Below are positions 52,361 through 59,330 of a stretch of DNA of 64,000 nt, one piece after another. The notes under the pieces are model-generated. The model saw nothing but the letters and a program-made list of their open reading frames with translations, ran no database searches and was not told the DNA's origin. How positions within the stretch are numbered: the stretch's first letter is position 1; the number at the start of each line of letters is the position of its first letter. A program made the translations under genes and the position numbers. The DNA comes from Bog-793 sp963823945 (lineage in GTDB: Bacteria; Actinomycetota; Acidimicrobiia; Acidimicrobiales; Bog-793): NCBI GenBank assembly GCA_963823945.1, contig CAWGNK010000003.1, positions 186,001 through 250,000 on the forward strand, given 5' to 3'.

Positions 52361-52402
52361 GGGCGGCGAGGCTACCCGACGCGCCGCCTCCCCATCGACG
52401 AG

Positions 52403-52882
52403 TCAGGTCCCGCCGGGGCGGCGGCGGTCCGCGAAGAACTCGGCGAGCAACGCCGCGCAGCGCTCGGCGAGGACCCCGGGTTCGATCTGGACGTCGTGGT
52501 TGAGGCGCGGATCGGCGAGCAGGTTGTAGAGCGATCCGCAGGCACCGGCCTTCGGGTCAGCGGCACCGAACACGAGGCGCCCGACACGGGCGGCGACGAG
52601 CGCTCCCGCGCACATCGGACACGGCTCGAGCGTCACGGCCACCGTGCAGTCCGACAGCCGCCAACGACCGAGACGGGCTGCAGCGTCCCGTAGGGCGAGG
52701 AGCTCGGCGTGGGCGGTGGGGTCGGCGGACCGTTCACGCTCGTTGTGGCGCCGCGCGACAACGACACCGTCGGCGACCACCACGGCCCCGACCGGGACGT
52801 CCCCGTCGGCGAGGGCGAGCCGCGCCTCGGCGATCGCCAGCTCCATCACGGCAGCGTCGTCAAGCGGCGCGGGTGGGTCCAT
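52403..52882 (-). CDS. tadA: tRNA-adenosine(34) deaminase
   Basis: 159 residues from ATG 52882, with GGAGG four bases upstream. The zinc deaminase motifs are DPTAHAELLAL (HAE) and EPCPMCAGALVAARV (PCxxC). Other features are GDVPVGAVVVADG and VVARRHNERE. It makes inosine at position 34 of tRNA-Arg(ACG). Located next to a tRNA-Ser gene, as in many actinobacteria. Length matches the family. Confidence 0.93.
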   Translation of the reverse strand: MDPPAPLDDAAVMELAIAEARLALADGDVPVGAVVVADGVVVARRHNERERSADPTAHAELLALRDAAARLGRWRLSDCTVAVTLEPCPMCAGALVAARVGRLVFGAADPKAGACGSLYNLLADPRLNHDVQIEPGVLAERCAALLAEFFADRRRPGGT

Positions 52883-53221
52883 GCGGCCTCCAGACAAGCT
52901 GCTCAACTGGCGCGGGTGCACAGCACCGTCTTCTGACCCGCTCCCCGCGGTCGTATCTTACCCCGACAAATGGCCATCTACCAGGGATAACCATGCGACG
53001 AGCGTTGCCTAGTCGCTCAGTGAAAGCTTCGTCACGGCGGCGATAGCGGGTGGGTGACTGGCCAGCTAACCAGAGCGTCGTAACCGTGCCGCCGGCCAAG
53101 CCAAAGGTCACAAGCCGGGATCGAAGCCTGTGTGACGTTTCGGACCTTCCCGTTCTCGACGGCGACCGAGCTCGAGTCGCGCGCTCTTTCCGAGGAGGTG
53201 GACTTCGCGCTCGACGATGTC

Positions 53222-53497
53222 TCACACGATGTCGAGATCGATGGTCAGGTAGCCGTGAACGACTCGATTACGAAACCCAGCTATGTCGTTCCATGGGATT
53301 TCTGGATGTGCTTCCTTGAAGGACGCTGAGAGGCGCTGCGACGACTCAGCCAGGGTCTGAAGGCGGTACAGCGTCGCGTCGCGAAGTTCGAAGTCACTGT
53401 CCAGAGCGCCCTTGCCGCGCGACAGTGCTGTTCGCTCAATTTGAGCGGCCGCGTCGTCGATGTGCGCGAGATAGAGCGCGTCGTCGTGTTCAGTCAC
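53222..53497 (-). CDS. HepT-like toxin (DUF86), C-terminally truncated by a stop
   Basis: 91 residues from ATG 53497. The HEPN RNase motif RNRVVHGY (Rx4HxY) is present near residue 77, so the active residues are retained. The protein stops after LTIDLDIV at TGA 53222-53224. Read past the stop, the same frame gives DIVEREVHLLGKSARLELG, a usual HepT C-terminal helix. The stop therefore replaces what looks like a Trp codon (TGG to TGA). The antitoxin MntA-like gene overlaps its start (ATGA). It may be inactive. Confidence 0.75.
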   Translation of the reverse strand: MTEHDDALYLAHIDDAAAQIERTALSRGKGALDSDFELRDATLYRLQTLAESSQRLSASFKEAHPEIPWNDIAGFRNRVVHGYLTIDLDIV

Positions 53498-53808
53498 AAC
53501 TGAACGAGCTGTGACTCGACGCGCGCACGAACCACTTCGTCGAGTCCAGTCCCAACCTCGACGGGGTAACCAAGGAGCTCTTCCACCTCGCGAGCGAACG
53601 CAAACAGGTCGAGACCCCGGTGTCCTCGCTCGAAGTCAACAAGAAGATCGATGTCACTGGTCGGAGTCGCCTGGCCACGGGCCACTGACCCGAAGACCCT
53701 GATATTCGACACGCCGCGATTCGTAGCTGCACGAAGGATCTCGTCGCGGTGCGCACGTAGCATCCGCAACGACGGTGCCGGTCGGCCGGCAGCCAGGTCT
53801 TGACCCAT
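53494..53808 (-). CDS. MntA-like nucleotidyltransferase antitoxin
   Basis: 104 residues from ATG 53808. MNT-type motif GSVARGQATPTSDIDLLVDF fits GSx10DxD (GS then DID). It would AMPylate the Tyr in the HepT Rx4HxY motif, neutralising it. The stop overlaps the HepT start by ATGA. The base composition looks lower in GC than the neighbours, suggesting acquisition. No ribosome site is clear; a longer frame to 53916 is possible but less likely. Confidence 0.78.
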   Translation of the reverse strand: MGQDLAAGRPAPSLRMLRAHRDEILRAATNRGVSNIRVFGSVARGQATPTSDIDLLVDFERGHRGLDLFAFAREVEELLGYPVEVGTGLDEVVRARVESQLVQL

Positions 53809-53985
53809 AGCTTCATCGTAGACAGGCCGTGCATCGAACAGGCCGACGCTATGGGGACGGACGACCCGCCTTGTCGGAGGGCTGACGACTTCCGGCGGAG
53901 TTTGAAAGCAGAACATCCGGCGTTTCAGCGAGCGAATGCCAGATGTGGAGCGCTAGCAGGGACTTCGTTGTGATTCTGACAACGG

Positions 53986-54070
53986 CGGAGGAGGTGGGAT
54001 TCGAACCCACGGTCGGTTGCCCGACACACGATTTCCAGTCGTGCCGATTCGGCCGCTCTCGCACCCCTCC
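53986..54070 (-). tRNA. tRNA-Ser (anticodon GGA)
   Basis: 85-nt minus-strand tRNA with acceptor GGAGGGG/CTCCTCC (one G-U pair), loop CTGGAAA (anticodon GGA), a long variable arm and TTCGAAT T-loop. No CCA is encoded. Confidence 0.95.
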
Positions 54071-54111
54071 CGAAGGCCCAGACGCTATCGTGTCGCCGAG
54101 CTGCGGCGCCC

Positions 54112-54230
54112 TCGAGCGCAGCGGCCGGGTTCTGCGCGACGGGGCCCCGTGAACCGAGTCAGGGTCGGAAGACAGCAGCTCTCAGCGGACAGCCACGTGT
54201 GCCGCAGGCGACCTGGCCGCTGCGCCCGGG
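54112..54230 (+). ncRNA. ffs: SRP RNA (4.5S type)
   Basis: The hairpin ends GCGCAGCGGCCGGGT (54116-54130) and ACCTGGCCGCTGCGC (54211-54225) pair to form a long stem. At the tip the conserved domain IV reads GTCAGGGTCGGAAGACAGCAGC, with the GGAA tetraloop and AGCAGC side. About 110-120 nt in all. Position just before dnaX is the usual actinobacterial location. Confidence 0.9.
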
Positions 54231-54271
54231 GGCGCACAGCACGTTCGGCGGCGGGCGTACGAGCGCAGCCG

Positions 54272-54277
54272 TAGCAT
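54272..54277 (+). promoter_or_regulatory. Putative -10 (TAGCAT) of dnaX
   Basis: TANNNT with a seven-base gap (54278-54284) to GTG 54285, no ribosome site. Confidence 0.45.
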
Positions 54278-54284
54278 CGTCGGC

Positions 54285-56060
54285 GTGCCGCGCTCCCGAC
54301 CGACCCCACCGGTGCAATCCGACCAGGATCGGCCCTTCCAGTCCCTTTACCGGCGCTTCCGTCCCCAGCGGTTCGCCGAGGTCCGCGGGCAGGACCACGT
54401 CACCCGGGCGCTCACGAACGCCGTGCGCGACGGCCACGTCGCCCACGCCTACCTCTTCAGCGGTCCGCGAGGGACCGGCAAGACCTCGACCGCGCGGATC
54501 CTCGCCAAAGCGCTCAACTGCACGGCGCCCGACGCGGGCGAGCCGTGCGAGACGTGCGAATCGTGCCAGTCGATCACCGCCGGCACCTCGTTCGACGTCC
54601 ACGAGCTCGACGCCGCCTCGAACAACGGCGTCGACGCGATGCGGGACCTCGTCGCCCGGGCCTCGCTCGCGACGCCCGGACGCTGGAAGATCTACATCGT
54701 CGACGAGGTCCACATGCTCTCGACTCCGGCGTCGAACACGCTGCTGAAGACGCTCGAGGAGCCACCGGACCGCGTCGTGTTCGTGCTCGCGACCACCGAC
54801 CCGCAAAAGGTACTGCCGACGCTGCGCAGCCGGACCCAGCACTACGAGTTCCACCTCCTCGACGAGGGCGAGCTCTCGTCCCTCGTCACCGCGGTCGCCC
54901 GCGACGCCGGCATCGAGCTCGCCGCCGATGTGCTCGACTCGGTCGTCCGGCGCGCCCGCGGCTCGGCCCGCGACGCCCTCTCGGTGCTCGACCAGGTGGC
55001 GGCCGGTGGCACCGCCTATGACGACTCCGACGCCCTGGCGGCGCTCGTGGCGGCACTCGCCACAGGTGACGTCGCCGGAGCCCTGCTTGCGGTCGACGGG
55101 GCCATCCGCCAGGGACGTGACCCCGCCCAGTTGGCTGTCGGACTCATCGAACGGCTCCGTGGCGACTTCCTCACGCTCGTCGGCGCGGCAGACCGAGCTG
55201 AGGCTTCCAGCACTCGCGGCGACCCCTCCGAGATCGTCGACTCGCTGGGGGCTGTCCGCTGCGTACGGGTGATGGAACTCGTCGGCGGGGCAATCGTCGC
55301 AATGCGCGACGCCCCCGAGCCCCGCATCACCCTCGAGATCGCCCTGATCCGCGCGGCGAGACCGGAGGCCGACGTCCTGCCCGAGGCCGTCCTCGACCGG
55401 ATCGAGCGCCTCGAACGTCAGCTCGAGGCCCACCCCCCGAGCCCCGGGCGACCGGCGGCTCCCGCCCCAGCCGGGCCCGTGGCCCGCGTACTCCCCGCCC
55501 CCCGGCCGGAGGTGTCCCTCGCTTCCGAACCGGCTCCCGCCCCGCCACCGCCGGTGCGCGCCGGCGACGAGCCCGCCGGCGGGCGATCGGACGCGCGGCC
55601 CGACGCGCCGAGCCGGGACGACCTCGTCACCGCCTGGGCCGACGACATCCTCCCGAGGCTGCGACCGAAGGTGCGCGCCATCTACCAGGCGGGCCGGTTC
55701 GTCGGGACCGACGGACCGGACGCGCTCCTCGCCCTGCCGAACGAGGCCCATATCTCGCACGCCGAGCCACTGCGCACCGAGGTCATCGAGGCGCTGAGCC
55801 GGCACTTCGGCCAGCCCGTCGGGGTGCGGCTCGTCGCCGAAGCGGCCGCGACGCCGCGTGCCCCGGCAAGGCCCGCGCCACGCCGCGGTCGGCGCACGCC
55901 GGAGGCGCCGGCGGCTCCCGCCGAGAGCGACGACCTGGTCGAGGAGATGGCCGACGACGCCGGGCTCGAACCGGCGCCAGCAGCCGAGAGGTCGCCTTCG
56001 AGCGCCGACGTCCTCGAAGGCCGTCTCCTCGAGGCGTTCCCCGGCGCCGAGGAGGTGTGA
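54285..56060 (+). CDS. dnaX: DNA polymerase III gamma/tau subunit
   Basis: 591 residues from GTG 54285. AAA+ domain: QSLYRRFRPQRFAEVRGQDH, Walker A GPRGTGKTS, zinc Cys in CETCESCQS and Cys before it, the Walker B IYIVDEVHM, and the sensor region LLKTLEEPP. A Pro/Ala-rich linker (about residues 370-450) leads to a DUF-type C terminus. It is the clamp loader scaffold, partnering HolB. ebfC and recR follow, as in many bacteria. Confidence 0.95.
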   Translation: MPRSRPTPPVQSDQDRPFQSLYRRFRPQRFAEVRGQDHVTRALTNAVRDGHVAHAYLFSGPRGTGKTSTARILAKALNCTAPDAGEPCETCESCQSITAGTSFDVHELDAASNNGVDAMRDLVARASLATPGRWKIYIVDEVHMLSTPASNTLLKTLEEPPDRVVFVLATTDPQKVLPTLRSRTQHYEFHLLDEGELSSLVTAVARDAGIELAADVLDSVVRRARGSARDALSVLDQVAAGGTAYDDSDALAALVAALATGDVAGALLAVDGAIRQGRDPAQLAVGLIERLRGDFLTLVGAADRAEASSTRGDPSEIVDSLGAVRCVRVMELVGGAIVAMRDAPEPRITLEIALIRAARPEADVLPEAVLDRIERLERQLEAHPPSPGRPAAPAPAGPVARVLPAPRPEVSLASEPAPAPPPPVRAGDEPAGGRSDARPDAPSRDDLVTAWADDILPRLRPKVRAIYQAGRFVGTDGPDALLALPNEAHISHAEPLRTEVIEALSRHFGQPVGVRLVAEAAATPRAPARPAPRRGRRTPEAPAAPAESDDLVEEMADDAGLEPAPAAERSPSSADVLEGRLLEAFPGAEEV

Positions 56061-56065
56061 CAGCG

Positions 56066-56419
56066 ATGACGACGCCCGCTGACGACGCCCTCTCCCGGCG
56101 GATGGGTGACTTCCGGCGCCGGCTCGCCGAGGCCGAGCAGATGGTCGGGTCCGACGACGTCATCGGCACGGCGGGCGGCGGTGCGGTCCGGATCGGCGTG
56201 CGCGGCGAGTTCTCGTTCACCTCGGTCGAGATCGACCCCCGGGTCGTCGACCCGGCCGAAACCGAGCTGCTCGAGGACCTCCTGCTCGCGGCGCTCCGGG
56301 ACGCGGTGACCCGGCTCGCCGAACGGCGACGCACGGCCCTCGGCGGGATCCTCGCCACGCTGCTCGACGACGAGGATGGACCAGAGCCCCCAGCCGGCCC
56401 ACCGCCGGCGCTCGATTGA
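56066..56419 (+). CDS. ebfC: YbaB/EbfC-family nucleoid-associated protein
   Basis: 117 residues from ATG 56066, with GAGGAGG ten bases upstream; GTG 56057 overlaps the dnaX stop. The family pattern is RRRLAEAEQMVGSD, GGGAVRIGVRGEFSFTSVEID and the acidic tail LLDDEDGPEPP. EbfC binds DNA and lies between dnaX and recR in most bacteria, as here. Confidence 0.88.
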   Translation: MTTPADDALSRRMGDFRRRLAEAEQMVGSDDVIGTAGGGAVRIGVRGEFSFTSVEIDPRVVDPAETELLEDLLLAALRDAVTRLAERRRTALGGILATLLDDEDGPEPPAGPPPALD

Positions 56420-56433
56420 GTTAGGAGCCGACC

Positions 56434-57039
56434 CTGGCGCTTTTCGAAGGTCCCATTCAGGAGCTCGTCGACGAGTTCGGCCGCCTGCCAGGCATCGGGC
56501 CGAAGTCGGCGCAGCGGATCACCTTCTACCTGCTCCGGATCCCCGAGGAGGACGCGCTGCGGCTCGCCCGGGCGATCGTCGAGGTGAAGGAACGGACCGT
56601 CGTGTGCTCGGTCTGTTTCAACATCGGGCTCGCCGAGCTCTGTTCGATCTGCGCCGACCCGAAGCGGGACCCGTCGATCATCTGCGTCGTCGAGGATCCC
56701 CGCGACGTGATCGCCGTCGAGAAGAGCAGCTCGTTCCGCGGTCGTTACCACGTGCTCGGCGGCGCGCTGAGCCCGCTCGAGGGGATCGGCGCCGAGCAGC
56801 TCCACGTCCGTGAGCTGCTCGGGCGGGTGGAGCGCGACCACATCGCCGAGGTCATCGTGTGCACCAACCCGAACCTCGAGGGCGACGCCACGGCGATGTA
56901 CCTCTCCCGCGCCCTCAAGCCCTCCGGCGTCCGCGTGACCCGCATCGCGAGCGGGCTGCCGGTGGGGGCCGACCTCGAGTATGCCGACGAACAGACGCTC
57001 GGCCGGGCCCTCGACGGCCGCCGGGACGTCGACGCCTGA
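56434..57039 (+). CDS. recR: Recombination protein RecR, apparent CTG start
   Basis: 201 residues. Conserved start ALFEGPIQELVDEFGRLPGI is followed by the helix-hairpin-helix GPKSAQRI, the zinc finger CSVCFNIGLAELCSIC, TOPRIM region CVVEDPRDVIAVE and HVLGGALSPLEGIG. The only codon that begins the homologous N terminus is CTG 56434, preceded by TAGGAG six bases away. In the same frame a TAG lies at 56422-56424 and no ATG, GTG or TTG comes between. So the gene likely starts at CTG. Function: RecFOR gap repair. It follows ebfC by 14 bases. Confidence 0.93.
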   Translation: MALFEGPIQELVDEFGRLPGIGPKSAQRITFYLLRIPEEDALRLARAIVEVKERTVVCSVCFNIGLAELCSICADPKRDPSIICVVEDPRDVIAVEKSSSFRGRYHVLGGALSPLEGIGAEQLHVRELLGRVERDHIAEVIVCTNPNLEGDATAMYLSRALKPSGVRVTRIASGLPVGADLEYADEQTLGRALDGRRDVDA

Positions 57040-57071
57040 GTCCGGCGGGGACGACGGTCGTCCTCGCCCGG

Positions 57072-57077
57072 TAGCCT
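57072..57077 (+). promoter_or_regulatory. Putative -10 (TAGCCT) of the carboxylase beta gene
   Basis: TANNNT with a seven-base gap (57078-57084) to ATG 57085, no ribosome site. Confidence 0.45.
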
Positions 57078-57084
57078 TCGCGCC

Positions 57085-58653
57085 ATGTCGGACGTAGCCG
57101 GAGACCTGCGGGCATCGCGGCTCGCGGAGCTCGAGCGGCGCAAGGCCGAGTCCCGGCGGCCTGGCACCGAGCGGGCGATCGAGGCGCACCGCGCCAAGGG
57201 CAAGCTGACGGCCCGCGAGCGCATCGAGTACCTCCTCGACGCCGATTCGTTCCAGGAAGTCGACGCCCTCGTCCGCCACCGGGCCCACGGAGTCGGGCTC
57301 GACGACCTGAAGCCCTACACCGACGGCGTCGTAACGGGTTTCGGGATGGTCGGCGGCCGGCGCGTCTGCGTCTACAGCCAGGACTTCACGGTCTTCGGGG
57401 GCTCGCTGGGCGAGGCCCACGCCGAGAAGATCCACAAGATCCAGGACCTCGCCGTCACCTCCGGCGTGCCCCTGATCGGGATGAGCGACGGCGGTGGGGC
57501 ACGCATCCAGGAGGGGGTCGCCGCGCTGAACGGCTTCGGGGGGATCTTCTTCCGCAACGCCCGGGCGTCGGGCGTCGTGCCGCAGATCAGCGTCGTGCTG
57601 GGACCGTCGGCCGGTGGCGCCGTCTACTCGCCGGCGCTCACCGACTTCGTCTTCATGGTCCAGGGGACGAGCCACATGTTCATCACCGGCCCGGACGTCG
57701 TGCGCACCGTCACCGGCGAGGAGGTCACCGCCGAGCAGCTCGGCGGGGCGATGACCCACGCGACCCGGTCGGGCGTCGCCGCCTTCGTCGCCGCCGACGA
57801 GAGGGCCTGCCTGGACGACGTCCGCTACCTCCTGTCCTTCCTCCCCTCGAACAATCTCGAGGAGCCGCCGCGTGTTGTCCCGACGGACGACCCCGACCGG
57901 CTGACGCCCGAACTGCGCGACCTCGTGCCGGAACATCCGAACCAGCCCTACGACATGAAGCGCCTGATCGAGGCCGTCGTCGACGACGGCGAGTACCTCG
58001 AGTACTTCCCGTTCTGGGCGATGAACCTCACCTGTGGGCTCGCGCGGATCGCCGGCCGTGTCGTCGGCGTCGTCGCCAACCAGCCCCAGGTGCTCGCCGG
58101 TGTGCTCGACATCGACTCGTCCGAGAAGGGCGGGCGCTTCGTCAGGACCTGTGACGCCTTCAACATCCCGCTCGTCACGCTCGTCGACGTGCCGGGGTTC
58201 ATGCCCGGCACGGACCAGGAGTTCGGCGGGATCATCCGCCACGGCGCGCAGCTGCTCTACGCCTACTGCGAGGCGACCGTGCCGCGCGTGCAGCTCATCA
58301 TCCGCAAGGCCTACGGCGGCGCCTACCTCGTCATGGACTCCAAGTCGATCGGCACCGACCTGAGTTACGCCTGGCCCTTCGCCGAGCTCGCCGTGATGGG
58401 CCCGGAGGGGGCCGTCGAGATCGTCCACCGCCGGGAGCTCCAGGAGGCGGCCGACCCCGCCCAGCGGCGCGCCGAGCTCGTCGCCCGCTACACCGAGCGC
58501 TTCACGACCCCGTACGTCGCCGCCGAGCGTGGCTACGTCGACGACGTCGTCGACCCCGCCGAGACCCGCCGCGTGCTCGCCCGCAGCCTCGAGATGCTGG
58601 CGACCAAGCGGGAGGATCTGCCCAGCCGCAAGCACGGCAACATCCCCCTGTGA
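57085..58653 (+). CDS. accD: Acyl-CoA (propionyl/acetyl-CoA) carboxylase beta subunit
   Basis: 522 residues from ATG 57085. The carboxyltransferase crotonase folds have AKGKLTARERIEYLLD, CVYSQDFTVFGGSLGEAH, GMSDGGGARIQEGVAAL, LGPSAGGAVYSPAL, and the C-terminal DVPGFMPGTDQEFGGIIRHG and YGGAYLVMDSKSIG. It joins carboxybiotin to acetyl- or propionyl-CoA for methylmalonyl-CoA or fatty acid precursors. Propionyl-CoA type (PccB) is likely, but AccD variants look similar. No biotinylated alpha chain is in this window. A small coupled gene follows. Confidence 0.95.
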   Translation: MSDVAGDLRASRLAELERRKAESRRPGTERAIEAHRAKGKLTARERIEYLLDADSFQEVDALVRHRAHGVGLDDLKPYTDGVVTGFGMVGGRRVCVYSQDFTVFGGSLGEAHAEKIHKIQDLAVTSGVPLIGMSDGGGARIQEGVAALNGFGGIFFRNARASGVVPQISVVLGPSAGGAVYSPALTDFVFMVQGTSHMFITGPDVVRTVTGEEVTAEQLGGAMTHATRSGVAAFVAADERACLDDVRYLLSFLPSNNLEEPPRVVPTDDPDRLTPELRDLVPEHPNQPYDMKRLIEAVVDDGEYLEYFPFWAMNLTCGLARIAGRVVGVVANQPQVLAGVLDIDSSEKGGRFVRTCDAFNIPLVTLVDVPGFMPGTDQEFGGIIRHGAQLLYAYCEATVPRVQLIIRKAYGGAYLVMDSKSIGTDLSYAWPFAELAVMGPEGAVEIVHRRELQEAADPAQRRAELVARYTERFTTPYVAAERGYVDDVVDPAETRRVLARSLEMLATKREDLPSRKHGNIPL

Positions 58654-58871
58654 GCCCGCTGCAGTCTCCCGACGACCCCCACCCGCCGTTGGCGGCGCCG
58701 CCGGACGTCGTCCTTGCGATCGAGGCCGCCGTCGAGGCCCTCTGGCCCCGGGAGGAGGTCGTCGCGCCGGAGACCTCGTCGGGCTGGCCGAAGGCGTCCC
58801 GCCGCACCTGGCGGTTCGCGAGCCGGCGGGGGGTCTCGCCCGTCCAGCTGCGCCGCGAGCAGTCGGGCTGA
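58650..58871 (+). CDS. Small protein coupled to the carboxylase; possible AccE-like
   Basis: 73 residues from GTG 58650, overlapping the carboxylase stop by GTGA. It contains PPDVVLAIEAAVEALWPREE and WPKASRRTWRFASRRG. Some actinobacteria have an epsilon subunit (AccE) in this place, usually acidic with a Trp-rich end; the resemblance here is slight (acidic helix, then WxxAxRRTWRF). Function not shown; it may be a real carboxylase accessory. Confidence 0.45.
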   Translation: MSPLQSPDDPHPPLAAPPDVVLAIEAAVEALWPREEVVAPETSSGWPKASRRTWRFASRRGVSPVQLRREQSG

Positions 58872-59305
58872 CGCCTGGCCAGCGCCGGACGGCTTCGACC
58901 CTGACGAGCTCACCGACACCGTCGCCGCCTGGCTGCTCGACCGGTGGGGTGGTCCTCCGGGACCTCGTCGTGCGGGAAGCGCTCGCCGTCGCCTGGCGCG
59001 ACGTGCGGTGGGCCCTGCGCCGCGCCAGAGCCCGGGGGACCGCGCGCGGCGGACGGTTCGTCGCCGGCTTCTCCGGCGAGCAGTTCGCCCTGCCGGAGGC
59101 GCTTGACACCCTCTACGAGGTCGTCTCCCGCCCACCCGAGGGCGTGACCGTCCGGCAGTCGGCGGCGGACCCGTTGAATCTCACGGGATCGATGCTCGGC
59201 CGGGCGCGCCTGGCGGCGCTTGTCGGGCGCCGGCTCACCCTCCTCGACGGGTCTCCCGTCGGCATCGACGACGGGCCGGACCGTACCCGGCTCGCGGCGT
59301 CCTGA
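58872..59305 (+). pseudogene. C-terminal remnant of an Lhr-type helicase, with a frameshift
   Basis: Read in one frame from 58861, the DNA gives DELTDTVAAWLLDRWG, and one frame over from about 58945 GVVLRDLVVREALAVAW, GGRFVAGFSGEQFALPEALD and SAADPLNLTG. These are the C-terminal winged-helix/Lhr-CTD blocks of Lhr helicases, in the right order. The frame changes at a G-run (about 58943-58947), consistent with loss of two bases or gain of one. Only about 145 of some 1500 residues remain, so this is a fragment. Confidence 0.7.
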
Positions 59306-59330
59306 CCGGCGCGCCCGTTGCCGGGAGGAT

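Noticed and set aside
53132..53329. Rightward 65-residue frame over the HepT gene
   Set aside because: It is antisense to the HepT toxin and has no family features.
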